DNA of 64,000 nt from Acidobacteriota bacterium (GTDB lineage Bacteria > Acidobacteriota > Thermoanaerobaculia > Multivoradales > JBCCEF01), in the NCBI GenBank assembly GCA_039028635.1, contig JBCCHV010000002.1, forward strand, positions 1 through 64,000. The letters are read 5' to 3'. How positions within the stretch are numbered: the stretch's first letter is position 1; every line of letters begins with the position of its first letter. The notes beneath the pieces are model-generated. The model was given only the letters and a program-made list of their open reading frames with translations. It ran no database searches and was not told where the DNA came from. This document shows, piece after piece, positions 17,896-27,043 of this stretch. Position numbers and translations under genes: made by a program.

Positions 17896-20800
17896 TCAGA
17901 AGGCCGAGGTATCGGCCTGACCGCAGAAGTTCCCCGGCTGGTTCTCGTAGACCTTCGTCTCCTGGGTCACGGTATCGGTGACCCGCACGAAGTAGTTGAG
18001 GTCCGAGAGGGCGCCGAAGAACACCCAGTACCCCTGGTCGATCGAGGTGGCGTCGATCATCTTCACGACCAGCTCGATGTTGTCGGCGTTGAAGAACCAG
18101 AAGTAACCGGTTTCGTCGGTTCCTACGACCGCGGTGCCTTCCCCTTCATCGCCTTCGACCCGCTGGTTGATCCAGTCGACCTCGACCGCGAAGCGGCCGT
18201 TGAGCAGGCAGAGGGTCTGGTCCGACTCGACGCAGGTACCGGAAGCGCCACCCGGAGCGGCGATCGAGCCGAGACCGCTATCGCTGAAGTCCGACAGGGC
18301 GCTCATCGGCTGCAGACGCAGACCCGAAGTGACGTTCCCGTCCGGCAGCGCCTCGGTGTCGGCCTGGCCGCAAATGGTCCCCGGCAGGTTGTGGTACTCC
18401 ACCGACTCCTCGGTCTCCGTATCGGTCACCGTCAGCCAGTACTCGACATCGCTGAGGCCGCCATAGAAGACCCAGAAGGCGCCGGTCGAAGTGCGGCCAT
18501 CGAGGATCTTGACGATCAGCTCGACGTTGCTCGGACCGAAGAACCAGAACATGCCGGTTTCATCGGACGGGAACGGGAACACCTTGCCGGTACCTTCGTT
18601 GTCGTCCCGCTGGTTCTTCCAGCGAACCTGGAGATCGAAACGACCGTCGAAGAGGCAGAGGGTCTCGTTGCCCGGCTGGCAGGCACCCGATGTTCCACCG
18701 ACCGCCACCGTTTGGGTCACGACATCGGTGCAGAAGTTGAACGAGCAGGACGAATCGTCTCGCCCGACCTCGAGCTGCACCTGGTAGGCGCCGTTGTTCT
18801 GGAACGTGTGGGTCACCACCCGCCCATTGGCCGTGCTGCCGTCGCCGAAGTCCCAGAAATAGGAGTCCGGTCCACCGGTCGAAGAACCAGCGTTGAAAGT
18901 GACTTCCTGACCGGCGGCCGGTGCCGAGGGCGCGTAGCTGTAGCGCGCCACCAGGTCGCCGCCTCCGCCGGTGCTGGGCTCGCGGATCACCACCGTATGG
19001 GTGTCGCTCTCGTTGCCGCAGCCGGAGTTCTCGACCCGCACGGTCTTGGTTCCGGTGGTGGTCCACGAAATGGTGATGCGGTCGCTGGTACTGCTGCCAC
19101 TGCCGCCACCGGTGTTCCAGCTGTAGCCGTTGGCGTTGGGCGTGCAGTCGACGGCGGAGGCCCGGAACTCGAGGCTGTCACCGGTTTCGCCAGTCGACGG
19201 CCCGGTGATGATCAGACGCGGGTTCTGCTGCTGGCCGGTGGTCACCTGGATATCCACCGCATGCTCGAAGGTGTCCGTCCGGCTACCGCGAGTCACCTGC
19301 AGCCGCGGCCGGTAGAAGCCGGTGGTGGTGTAGCGATGAGTGGTTACCGGCGTCGAGCTGGTCTGCTCGAAGGTGCCGTTGCCGTCCCAGTCGTAGCGGT
19401 ACTGCTCGGGATCACCGTTGACGGTGGTCTGGAAGGTGATGTTGTCGGTGGTGAAGAAGAAACACTGACCGAAGGGACACACCGCCTTGAACTGAGTGAT
19501 CTCCAGCGGACTGACGTCGGTGATCGGCACCGTCACCTCGGCGCTCTGCAGCGGCGTGGATTCGACGCAGTTGCGAATCTCGACGCTCACCGTGTAATTG
19601 CCTTCGGTGTCGTACTCGTGGGTCGGCCGAGGTCCGGTCACCGGATCGTCGTCCCAAACCGCCGGCGTGCCGTCGCCGAAGTTCCAGCGCCATTCGGCCG
19701 CCCCCTGGCTCAGGGCATTGAAGTCCACACTGCCGAAGTTGACATTGAAGCTCGGTGCACCTCCGGGCCCGGTGAAGGCCAACGGAGCCGGCTGCGTGAT
19801 GGCGACGGGACCGCTGGTGGCGGTGTCGTCACCGGCCGAGTTGGTCACCAGCAGCTCGGCGCGATAGTTGCCGTTCGCAGGCTGGTCGGCGCCGGTGTCC
19901 CAAGTCGCCGTACGGCCGTCCGCGCTGATGGTCAGCGACGGATTGCTGATCGGCTCGTTGTTGGGATTCAGGATCGACCAGTCGAAGGTCAGCGGCGCGC
20001 GGCCGTCGACCCCATTGGCGGTGAAGGTCACCTGCTGGCAGACGGACGCGCTGCTGACGTTCGGCGTCACGCTGCCGATGACCGGTGCCGGGTCGAGAAT
20101 GTTGACCGTGTCGGAGTTCTGATTCGCTCCGCCGCAGGACGAGTTCGACGCATTGACGGTCTTGACGCCGGTCGAGCCCCACTGCACCTGAATCGTGGAG
20201 CCGTTGCTCGAACCGATGATGTCGCCGCCGGTCGTCGTCCAGCTCCAGCCGGACGGCGAGGGAGTGCAGTTGGCCGCTGTCGCCGAGAAGCTGACGGTAT
20301 CGCCGATGAAGCGATCTTCGGCGCCGCTTCGAACCACCGTAATGGTCGGCGAGACGTCCTGCAGGCGATGGATATCGAAGATCGACGAACCGGCGCGATA
20401 GAAGAACTCACCCGAGAACTTACCCATGCGCGGCTCGAAGTGGTTGGTCCCCTCCGGCGAGCAGGCGTAGTAGTAGCTCCAGTAGCCGAGAGTGGTTCCT
20501 TCCAGGGTCTGAGTCTGCTGGCCGGTATTGCCGTTGTTCGGGTTGCCGCCGAGGATCTCCCGCGGGTTGGAGGGCGACGAGACGTCGAACAGCCACTCGC
20601 TCTGCAGGTCGTCGATGACGTTGCCCTGCTTTCGGCCGAAGTAAACGTAAGGAGTGCCGTTGCTCTCCGAGTAGGTCACGGTCGCGACGGTCGAAGCGCT
20701 CAAACCCTCAAGGGGGAAGCTGAACAGCGGCGCACCGAGGGTGCAGGTACCGGTTCGGATGCAGCTCACGTCGTAGATCCGGCCGACGTCCGGGAAGCGG

Positions 20801-21801
20801 CTGGCGACGGCGAGGTAGAACTTCGAGCCGTCCTTCCAAAGAGCCACGCCGTGGGCTCGATCGTTGCCCAGGCCGTCCATCACGGGGCTCGGGTTCTGGG
20901 GGTTGGAGACGTTCCAGATCTCGAAGCCGCGGGCGGAGACCTCGATGCCGCCGCTGAAGACCACGAAGTGGCCCTGACTGTCGCTGCCGGCACCGTCGAC
21001 GTGACGCTGCGGGTCGCTGCTCAGGGCGCGCTGGAAGACGCCGCTGCACAGCGGAGCCGGGAAGGCGGGATTGATCTTTTCGGAGCAGGCTTGAGTCGCG
21101 CCGACGGTCATTGCCTGGGTCAAGTCATAGCTGAACAGACCGCCTTCGAGAGACCAGGCCGCCATGAAGGCGTAGTCGCGGTTGTTGATGGTGGTGGCGT
21201 AGACCTCGGAGCCGCGCTTGGCATTGCCCCCGGTGGCGCCATCCTGGTAGGCAACCCGCACATTGGTCTTGTTGGTGGTGTCCCAGACCACGAAACCCAT
21301 GCCTTCCCAGCCCACCATCGCGGCGACATCGTCGTTGCCCGGCGGGGCATCGACATCGTCGACGATGAAGTAGTTGTGGGGATTGCGGAAGAAAATCGGC
21401 AGGGTGCCGTTGCGGGTGACATCGACATTGGCCCGCTTGGTCGGCTGAGTGCGACTCGCAGTCGCGTCCCAAATCTGAAAACCGAGATTGAAGCCCGCAA
21501 AGATGTAGTTGTTCTCGACGTCGAGGGACTGCCAGATGGGCTTGGACGCCGAGTAGCCGCCATTGCGGTCGAAAAAGGTGGTGTCTCGCAGGTTGTTGCC
21601 AGCCGTCGGAGGACCGGTGGTGTCAGCCGGCCGCAGGCCACTCCACAGGCCGCTCGGGGGCAGCGTCGACGGCGAGTGATCGGGGTTCCAACCACAGCTC
21701 TGGGCTTGGGCCGTCGGCGCGAGAAGGGCGAGCAGCCCCCCCAGGGCGACCGCGAAGATGAGGGTGCGAAGGGTGCGGGAGTCCTTGGTCATTGGCAGCA
21801 T
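17896..21801 (-). CDS. Large secreted PKD-domain protein with duplicated C-terminal module
   Basis: A 1301-residue exported protein. ATG at 21801 has AGGAG eight bases upstream and gives a good signal peptide (IFAVALGGLLALLAPTAQAQ), so the longer frame is not used. Residues about 35-480 look like a beta-propeller of LVIVD type (repeated strands such as YIFAGFNLGFQIWDAT and RGFEIWNVSNPQ). About 480-1030 hold several PKD or PKD-like beta-sandwiches with signatures WRWNFGDGTP, YRYDWDGNGTF and YFWDFGDGS. The C-terminus has two copies of a roughly 110-residue Cys-bounded module (starts ETLCLFDGRF and QTLCLLNGRF; ends ICGQADT and FCGQADT). Probably a cell-surface or outer-membrane-associated adhesin or binding protein. 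No transmembrane anchor at the C-terminus. Confidence 0.86.
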   Translation of the reverse strand: MLPMTKDSRTLRTLIFAVALGGLLALLAPTAQAQSCGWNPDHSPSTLPPSGLWSGLRPADTTGPPTAGNNLRDTTFFDRNGGYSASKPIWQSLDVENNYIFAGFNLGFQIWDATASRTQPTKRANVDVTRNGTLPIFFRNPHNYFIVDDVDAPPGNDDVAAMVGWEGMGFVVWDTTNKTNVRVAYQDGATGGNAKRGSEVYATTINNRDYAFMAAWSLEGGLFSYDLTQAMTVGATQACSEKINPAFPAPLCSGVFQRALSSDPQRHVDGAGSDSQGHFVVFSGGIEVSARGFEIWNVSNPQNPSPVMDGLGNDRAHGVALWKDGSKFYLAVASRFPDVGRIYDVSCIRTGTCTLGAPLFSFPLEGLSASTVATVTYSESNGTPYVYFGRKQGNVIDDLQSEWLFDVSSPSNPREILGGNPNNGNTGQQTQTLEGTTLGYWSYYYACSPEGTNHFEPRMGKFSGEFFYRAGSSIFDIHRLQDVSPTITVVRSGAEDRFIGDTVSFSATAANCTPSPSGWSWTTTGGDIIGSSNGSTIQVQWGSTGVKTVNASNSSCGGANQNSDTVNILDPAPVIGSVTPNVSSASVCQQVTFTANGVDGRAPLTFDWSILNPNNEPISNPSLTISADGRTATWDTGADQPANGNYRAELLVTNSAGDDTATSGPVAITQPAPLAFTGPGGAPSFNVNFGSVDFNALSQGAAEWRWNFGDGTPAVWDDDPVTGPRPTHEYDTEGNYTVSVEIRNCVESTPLQSAEVTVPITDVSPLEITQFKAVCPFGQCFFFTTDNITFQTTVNGDPEQYRYDWDGNGTFEQTSSTPVTTHRYTTTGFYRPRLQVTRGSRTDTFEHAVDIQVTTGQQQNPRLIITGPSTGETGDSLEFRASAVDCTPNANGYSWNTGGGSGSSTSDRITISWTTTGTKTVRVENSGCGNESDTHTVVIREPSTGGGGDLVARYSYAPSAPAAGQEVTFNAGSSTGGPDSYFWDFGDGSTANGRVVTHTFQNNGAYQVQLEVGRDDSSCSFNFCTDVVTQTVAVGGTSGACQPGNETLCLFDGRFDLQVRWKNQRDDNEGTGKVFPFPSDETGMFWFFGPSNVELIVKILDGRTSTGAFWVFYGGLSDVEYWLTVTDTETEESVEYHNLPGTICGQADTEALPDGNVTSGLRLQPMSALSDFSDSGLGSIAAPGGASGTCVESDQTLCLLNGRFAVEVDWINQRVEGDEGEGTAVVGTDETGYFWFFNADNIELVVKMIDATSIDQGYWVFFGALSDLNYFVRVTDTVTQETKVYENQPGNFCGQADTSAF

Positions 21802-22123
21802 CGAAATCACTCCTGTCGACTTCCTGGAGTAGCAGAGAAAGTAAGGACGCTCGATGGGGGAGCCGCAGGATGCGACGCCGAGAAGGCTGCGGAGGTGCAG
21901 GCGAGCGCGGGGAGCACGTGGGATCTCATCTCGGAGAACCCTCTCTGTTGCTGGCGGACGAAAGAAACCGCCAGGTGGCTCGGAGAATCCCTCCGGTCTG
22001 GCTCGGACACCGATTGCGACGGAACCAGGCCACAGGGATCGTCGAAAGCAAAACGCCTCGAGAAATAGAAAGGGTGGGCCCGGGAAACCCGAGCCCACCG
22101 TCCTTCAAACTACTGAACTCCGA
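21802..22123. other. Intergenic region upstream of the PKD gene
   Basis: About 320 bases between two minus-strand genes. Near its right end is the terminator of the gene at 22124; the rest must contain the promoter and leader of the PKD gene. I see AGGAG for the PKD start but no clear promoter boxes and no credible ORF. Confidence 0.5.
22073..22099 (-). terminator. Rho-independent-like terminator of the secreted gene at 22124
   Basis: A 12-bp stem (one G-T pair) with a 3-base loop begins about 25 bases after the stop codon: GGTGGGCTCGGG-TTT-CCCGGGCCCACC on the minus strand. It is followed by the T-rich CTTTCTATTTCT. Strong hairpin plus T-rich tail supports intrinsic termination. Confidence 0.8.
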
Positions 22124-23359
22124 CTAGCTGTCACCACCGATGGGCAGCAGAATGTCGAGGTCCGAGCAAGCGCTCACGAGGGAGATGGCGTCGAAGCCGA
22201 CGCTGTAACGACCCTCAGCGCTCATGATGGTGGTCACCCAAGCCTGAGCGATGCCACCGGTCGGGTCACCGGCCGCCAGCGTGTGGTTCAGGTTCAGGAA
22301 AAGCCAACCGTTGTTCGGCGTGGTGAAGTCCACGGCGCGACGCTGCGCGCAGTAGGGGCACACCAGAATCTCGTCCTCTTCCTCTCCCGGGGAGATCCGG
22401 GACTCAGGAACGATCTCCGGATTCTCCTCTTCGTCAAAGATGACAACCTGGGACTGACCCAGCGGAATCGGGCTCGGCAGGCTACCGCAAGCGAACGGCG
22501 AGCCGCTCACCTTGGGGTCACGCCAGCAGATGAGGTCGGTGCCACCGTCGAAGCCGCCACCGGTCAGGTAACGGGTGCCGAAGTGGGTCGACAGGGGCTC
22601 ACGAGCGTCAGCCGCGGTGAACGCGACGTAACGGCCGTAGTAGGTGTAGTCGCCAGGGGCGAAGGCCTGCTGGTTGGCCTCGATGTGCACCAGGGTCTCA
22701 CCCTGAGCGAAGTCGTTCGACGGGTCGACGTAGAAGTAGTCGCCCCACAGAACGTTGTCGAAGCCAGCGACGGTGTCGAAGTAACCCGGGGTGTTCGGGA
22801 AGTCGGTCGAGCACTCGCGAACGATGTCCACGGTGATGTAACCGCGGGCAATGTTGTCGCCCTGGTCGGTACCGGCGCAGAGACCGCCGAAGCGGGTCAC
22901 GGACTGACCGGTGTGGGCCTCCTCCAGAAGCTGAATCAGCGACGGGGGAACGTTACCGATCGGGAAACCGCCGGCGCAGCTCGCGGGAACCGCGTGCGGG
23001 TCCGAGAAGTCGCCCCGGTTGCTCAGGGAGTCGGTCGGACCGGTCTGCGGCAGCGTGCCGTTGAAGATGTCACGGACGTTGAACGACTGGACATCGTACC
23101 CGGTGAGGTAGAGGTCGAAGTCGATCGTGGCGACCGACAGGTCGGTCCAGAGCGTGACGTGAGCGACGACCGGAGCGGCCGAAGCGTTGTTGACCGAGAA
23201 CAGGGTGGTGATACCCGAGTCGCTGTCCAGATCGACCTCGAAGTAGGGCAGCAGCAGGGTCGCGCCCGGCACGTCATCGATCGTGCAGAGCTCGGCGACC
23301 GCCGAACCACCCAGAGCCAGGAGGCTGATCAGGGCAAGACTGAGAACAGTCTTTTTCAT
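22124..23359 (-). CDS. Secreted protein of unknown family
   Basis: A 411-residue exported protein. The ATG at 23359 is preceded by GAGGAG and starts a textbook signal peptide (MKKTVLSLALISLLALGGSA, cleavage near AVAEL). The mature part is acidic and beta-rich, starting with IDDVPGATLLLPYFEVDLDS and VNNASAAPVVAHVTLWTDLS, which reads like an immunoglobulin-like or CARDB-like strand pattern. It contains a CPYCAQRR CxxC near residue 350 and paired cysteines elsewhere. GC and codon use are less extreme than its neighbours, and its strong terminator suggests an independently and perhaps highly expressed monocistron. No catalytic motif seen. Confidence 0.78.
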   Translation of the reverse strand: MKKTVLSLALISLLALGGSAVAELCTIDDVPGATLLLPYFEVDLDSDSGITTLFSVNNASAAPVVAHVTLWTDLSVATIDFDLYLTGYDVQSFNVRDIFNGTLPQTGPTDSLSNRGDFSDPHAVPASCAGGFPIGNVPPSLIQLLEEAHTGQSVTRFGGLCAGTDQGDNIARGYITVDIVRECSTDFPNTPGYFDTVAGFDNVLWGDYFYVDPSNDFAQGETLVHIEANQQAFAPGDYTYYGRYVAFTAADAREPLSTHFGTRYLTGGGFDGGTDLICWRDPKVSGSPFACGSLPSPIPLGQSQVVIFDEEENPEIVPESRISPGEEEDEILVCPYCAQRRAVDFTTPNNGWLFLNLNHTLAAGDPTGGIAQAWVTTIMSAEGRYSVGFDAISLVSACSDLDILLPIGGDS

Positions 23360-23768
23360 GAGAGACAATCTCCTCAAATCTACGTTACAGTTTGAAAAAC
23401 CAACAAGTTACAGCTTTTGTCCCCCCAGGCGGAACCGGTCTTGCCGACGCTCGGCGAAGTTCCACCGGAGGCCTGGGTTCGTGTCTTGTTCTTGCGCCGA
23501 GAGAGCGACATCACCTCCTGTTAAAAGAGTGTATTCCTGCGTAACTCGTATACCACTGAGTTGCGTCCTGTTTTAAGCCGCGCCACCCCTGCCGAAGTCG
23601 GTCAAACCATAGAAATACAAACGCAGGGGCGATACGCCCAATGCACTATAGGGGGGCAACCCCTGGCTGTCAAGGCGTTTATCGCGGGCGAGGAAGTGCC
23701 CTGGAGAGGCACCGGGGCGACCGCCATCGCCCCGAAATGCCCTGTGGCCGCAGGGGCCAGATCAGTCG
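23360..23768. other. Lower-GC intergenic region / long leader
   Basis: About 410 bases between the secreted gene (start 23359) and the FG-GAP lipoprotein gene, noticeably richer in A+T than the surroundings (TTTTAAG and TTAAAAG tracts at about 23520-23575). It probably contains the promoter of the gene at 23359. A 43-codon minus-strand ORF (23511 to 23380) begins two bases after an AGGAGG; the spacing is too short for confident translation, but a leader peptide cannot be excluded. Confidence 0.5.
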
Positions 23769-25550
23769 CTAGAGGGAGGGATCCCAGTCCCAGGCCCGCA
23801 TCAGGCCGCGCGAGGGGCAGCGGTCAGGATCGGAGAATCCCGACGGCTCGCCGGCGAAGGCCTCGACGAACTCGTCCCGACCGTCGCCATCGAGGTCACG
23901 CAGCATGACCCGGTAGCCACGGCACTTGCCGGGTGCGTCGGCGATCTCGGGCGAGAGCTCTTCGACCATCTCCCCTCCCCCGGCACCGAGAAACACGCGG
24001 GTCTCGCCGTCGCGGGTGAGGGCCACCAGGTCGCGCTCGCCGTCACCGTCGAGGTCGCCGGCACCGAGGGCGAAGTAGGAGTTCTTGCTCTCGTCCGCCG
24101 TGATCGTGCGCCGCTGCCAACCGTCGCCCCCACGATTGAAGATCAGGTCGATACCGGTCCACCAACCGGAATCGACCTTGGTGAGATAGGAAAGGGCCAG
24201 ATCCCGGCGGCCATCGCCATCGAAGTCATCGGTGGTGATCGAGCGGACATAGGAGCCGGGGCGAATCGAATCGACCTTCACCGCCTCCCAGGAGGCACCG
24301 GCAGCGCCTCCGAGGTTGACCACCTCGCGCACGCCATAGGTACTCGACGAGGTCACGAAGTCGGGCCGGCCATCGTCATCGAGATGCGCCACTTCGATGG
24401 CGTCGCCAAAGATCTGGTCCGACTCGAGCCCCTGATCGAGCCGCTGCCAGGTGCCGTCGCCACCATTGATGAAGATGGCGGTGCCGTAGGAGGCCGACTC
24501 CGCCAAGCCCATCTGACGGCCACGGTTGTCGCTCAGCGGACGCGGCCCTTCGCCGAAGGCCAGAATGTCCGGTAGCTGGTCGCCATTCCAATCGGTCGTG
24601 GTGACCGCCCGCGACGAGAAGCCGCTGGCGTCGTCTCCCCGGCCGGGGAACTGAATGTCGATGCCACGACTCCAGGGCACGAAGCCGCCCTTGCCATCAC
24701 CGACCGTCGCCAGCACCCCCTGGATGTGGAGGCCGAAGACGACGTCCTGGATGCCGTCGCGATTGAAGTCGTCCACCGCCACATCGCCATAGGAATAAAG
24801 TCCCTGGGGAAACTTGGCCTCGCGCCAGGGCCGCCAGTTGCCGGCGCCATCACCCAGAAAGATGATCGGCCCCAGTCCACCCATTTTGCGCGGCGGTCCG
24901 TGGACCACGTCGAGGAAGCCATCGCCATCCATATCGGCGATATCGAAACCGTTGCGCCACTGGCCCTGGTCCGGGAGACCGGAACCGAAGCTCTTGAACC
25001 GCAGCCGGTCGTCGGACACCAGCTCGTGCTGGAAGGTCTCCCGCAGAGCCGCGAACCTCGCCTCGTCCTTGAGCTTGATGTTGAGGGGCGCCACCGGCTT
25101 GAAGACTCGCACGACGAGCTCCTGCTCGCGTTCTTCTTCGAGCTCGTAGAAGTCGTAGCCGTAGCGCACCTTGGTCTTGGCATCGTCGGCGTAGTACCAA
25201 CGCTCGGCATCCTTGGGCAGAGACTTGAGGTAATACTCCCGCCCCGCCTCATCCTTCAGCCAGTTCTCATCGGGAGGCTGATTGACCTCACGCTCCATCG
25301 CCTTGCGTCGTTCGGTGCCGCCCTCGACACCGACGCCGAAGCGGCGAATCAACTCCTCTTCCTCGGTGGGCACCGTGGTCTCAGCGGAGGCGGACTCAGT
25401 GGCCGGCTCCGCAGCGGTCGGCTCGTCGCCCGCAGCTTCCGCCACGGTCTTCGGCGCTGGCGCCTGAGAGCAAGCGGACAGAAGGGCCAGAATGGCGCCC
25501 GTCAACAACAGTCGCCAGGGCGCTCGGGGGTTGTCAGGTCGCAGCATCAT
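23769..25550 (-). CDS. FG-GAP/VCBS-repeat lipoprotein
   Basis: A 593-residue putative lipoprotein: hydrophobic RLLLTGAILALLSAC gives a lipobox with Cys about residue 27, followed by a Pro/Ala/Glu/Thr-rich linker. From about residue 200 to the end there are at least seven calcium-binding-loop repeats of FG-GAP type, such as IADMDGDGFLDVV, VDDFNRDGIQDVV, TTDDFDGDGRRDLAL, AGDLDGDGERDLVAL and LRDLDGDGRDEFVEA, which build an integrin-like beta-propeller. Likely an outer-membrane or periplasm-facing binding protein. It sits in the minus-strand run between the exporter permease and ATPase genes. Confidence 0.85.
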   Translation of the reverse strand: MMLRPDNPRAPWRLLLTGAILALLSACSQAPAPKTVAEAAGDEPTAAEPATESASAETTVPTEEEELIRRFGVGVEGGTERRKAMEREVNQPPDENWLKDEAGREYYLKSLPKDAERWYYADDAKTKVRYGYDFYELEEEREQELVVRVFKPVAPLNIKLKDEARFAALRETFQHELVSDDRLRFKSFGSGLPDQGQWRNGFDIADMDGDGFLDVVHGPPRKMGGLGPIIFLGDGAGNWRPWREAKFPQGLYSYGDVAVDDFNRDGIQDVVFGLHIQGVLATVGDGKGGFVPWSRGIDIQFPGRGDDASGFSSRAVTTTDWNGDQLPDILAFGEGPRPLSDNRGRQMGLAESASYGTAIFINGGDGTWQRLDQGLESDQIFGDAIEVAHLDDDGRPDFVTSSSTYGVREVVNLGGAAGASWEAVKVDSIRPGSYVRSITTDDFDGDGRRDLALSYLTKVDSGWWTGIDLIFNRGGDGWQRRTITADESKNSYFALGAGDLDGDGERDLVALTRDGETRVFLGAGGGEMVEELSPEIADAPGKCRGYRVMLRDLDGDGRDEFVEAFAGEPSGFSDPDRCPSRGLMRAWDWDPSL

Positions 25551-25692
25551 GGGCCCAAATCTCCTCTCGGGGCAGTCATTCTCAAAATATCAGCTCGACC
25601 CGACCCGACTTCTACGGAAGCCATCGAACATCGAACCCGAAACCCTTGAAGCAAGGGCCGCGCCAGCTTCCCCCGAAGGCACCGATCACGGG

Positions 25693-26466
25693 TCAGATCT
25701 CATCGACGAAGGCGCCCCTGAGACGGCGGAACACCCAACCGCCCAAGCCCAGGAGAAGCACGGCGAAGACGGTCAGACCGATCAACGGCGGCCACGGCGG
25801 CCAGCCCGGCGGCCCGAGCAAGGCATGCCGGTAGAGGCCCACCAAAGGGGTCAGGGGATTCAGGTGAAGGAACCCAACGAAGGAGTCCGGCACCAAATCC
25901 AGCGGGTAGACGATCGGCGTCAGATAGAACCAAGCATTGAACACCATGCCCAGAATCTGCTGGATATCCCGAAAGAACACGTGCAGAGCCGCCAACAGCA
26001 GCCCCAGGCCAAGGGCGATGGCGGTCTGCAGCGCCATCGCCGGAATCAGCAGCGGCAGGGTCACCCAGCTCAGGGCACCGGTGGCCGCCAAGATCACCAG
26101 AAAGACGCCGAGAGCGATCAGTTGGTGAAGCAGAGCCGCCACCACCACCGCCAGCACCAGGATCTGCGAGGGAAAACGTAGCTTCTTGACCAGGTCGGCG
26201 CTGTCGGTGATCGCCGTCGCCGAGCGCAGAACTCCCTCGTGGACCGCCAGCCACGGCAGCAGGCCGGCGAAGAGAAAGACGGCGAAGCTCTCGGTGCGCT
26301 CGCCCACCAGCGAGATCTTCATCACCGTGCTGAACACGAAGGTGAAGAGGATCAGGGTCCAGAGGGGCTGCAGCAGCGACCAGAGAAAGCCCAAGACGGA
26401 GCCCGCATAGCGCCCTTGAAAATCGCGCTTGACGAGCTCCTTGAGCAAGAACAGATCGCGGGCCAT
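25693..26466 (-). CDS. wzm: Polysaccharide ABC exporter permease (Wzm type, ABC-2)
   Basis: A 257-residue ABC-2 membrane protein with six hydrophobic segments. Seen: the cytoplasmic start FLLKELVKRDFQGRYAGS, then VLGFLWSLLQPLWTLILFTF, both hallmarks of O-antigen/teichoic-acid exporter permeases, and the late NAWFYLTPIVYPLDLVPDS, a family signature. The ATG at 26466 fits the normal length; the longer frame upstream is mostly non-coding in character. It should pair with Wzt encoded at 16587-17813 to move lipid-linked polysaccharide outward. The divergent XRE gene starts about 200 bases away. Confidence 0.91.
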   Translation of the reverse strand: MARDLFLLKELVKRDFQGRYAGSVLGFLWSLLQPLWTLILFTFVFSTVMKISLVGERTESFAVFLFAGLLPWLAVHEGVLRSATAITDSADLVKKLRFPSQILVLAVVVAALLHQLIALGVFLVILAATGALSWVTLPLLIPAMALQTAIALGLGLLLAALHVFFRDIQQILGMVFNAWFYLTPIVYPLDLVPDSFVGFLHLNPLTPLVGLYRHALLGPPGWPPWPPLIGLTVFAVLLLGLGGWVFRRLRGAFVDEI

Positions 26467-26553
26467 GATCGCTCCGGTGATCTCCCCGGAGAAGGCCGGA
26501 GAGGGGCGCGATTTTCTACCACGAAAGGCCAGTCCGGAGCGAGATTCTTCGAG

Positions 26554-26581
26554 TTGACAGGCCAAGCCGGTGCACCATAAA
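26554..26581 (+). promoter_or_regulatory. Candidate sigma70-type promoter for the XRE/TPR cassettes
   Basis: TTGACA (perfect -35) separated by 16 bases from CATAAA (four of six matches to -10), about 90 bases upstream of the first XRE gene. A second TTGACA at 26614 has no good -10 at normal spacing. Prediction only. Confidence 0.45.
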
Positions 26582-26603
26582 CTGGCGCGTGTCACCAAAA
26601 AAC

Positions 26604-26622
26604 CTATGCCGATTTGACATAG
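26604..26622 (+). promoter_or_regulatory. Candidate operator dyad, CTATG-N9-CATAG
   Basis: A perfect 5-bp inverted repeat separated by 9 bases, just downstream of the candidate promoter and 47 bases before the XRE gene. Size and position fit an operator for a dimeric HTH regulator, so autoregulation by one of the two encoded XRE proteins is plausible but unproven. Confidence 0.4.
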
Positions 26623-26668
26623 ACCGAAATATCCAAAACTAGAGTCGATTCCAGAGCTTTCAGAGCCT

Positions 26669-27043
26669 ATGCCTCCACTTCCCAAAACGCGCCAGGTCCA
26701 ACTGGTGGGCCAGAAGATTCGACAGCTGCGCAAGGAGCGTCGGCTGACGCAGACCGAGCTGTCGTCGCGGATCGGCATTCAGCAGTCCGATCTGTCGCGC
26801 ATGGAGAAGGGCGAGTACCGGGTCAGCCTGGACACCCTGTTTCGCATCCTCGCCGAGTTCAAGATGGGCATCGGCGAGTTCTTCGAAGACCTCAATCACG
26901 AGACCATCACACCTCGCGATGTCCAGTTGATCCGCCAGTTCCGGCAGCTCGACGACGACGCCCAGCGAGAGGTCGAAGAGTTCATCGCATTCAAGCGCGG
27001 CCAGCGAGACGATGCCGGCTACGCCCTGGAGGTCGATCCGTGA
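26669..27043 (+). CDS. XRE-family HTH regulator (cassette 1)
   Basis: A 124-residue DNA-binding protein. Residues about 13-68 are a Cro/C1-type helix-turn-helix: IRQLRKERRLTQTELSSRIG then QQSDLSRMEKGEYRVSLDTL. The tail continues with an acidic helix containing EVEEFIAFKRG, a motif that recurs as HEIEEFVAFRHS in the second cassette's XRE protein. Its stop overlaps the GTG of the following TPR gene (GTGA), so the two are almost certainly co-translated. HTH and TPR on one chain are known from RRNPP peptide-sensing regulators; here they are separate proteins. Target genes are unknown. Confidence 0.9.
   Translation: MPPLPKTRQVQLVGQKIRQLRKERRLTQTELSSRIGIQQSDLSRMEKGEYRVSLDTLFRILAEFKMGIGEFFEDLNHETITPRDVQLIRQFRQLDDDAQREVEEFIAFKRGQRDDAGYALEVDP

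Noticed and set aside
18391-22068. Plus-strand open frame of about 1225 codons opposite the PKD gene
   Set aside because: Antisense shadow; composition rich in Arg, Gly and Val without motifs, while the minus strand encodes recognisable PKD domains and a signal peptide.
23380-23511. 43-codon leader ORF upstream of the secreted gene at 22124
   Set aside because: The AGGAGG lies only two bases from the ATG, too close for normal initiation, and the peptide has no recognisable features.
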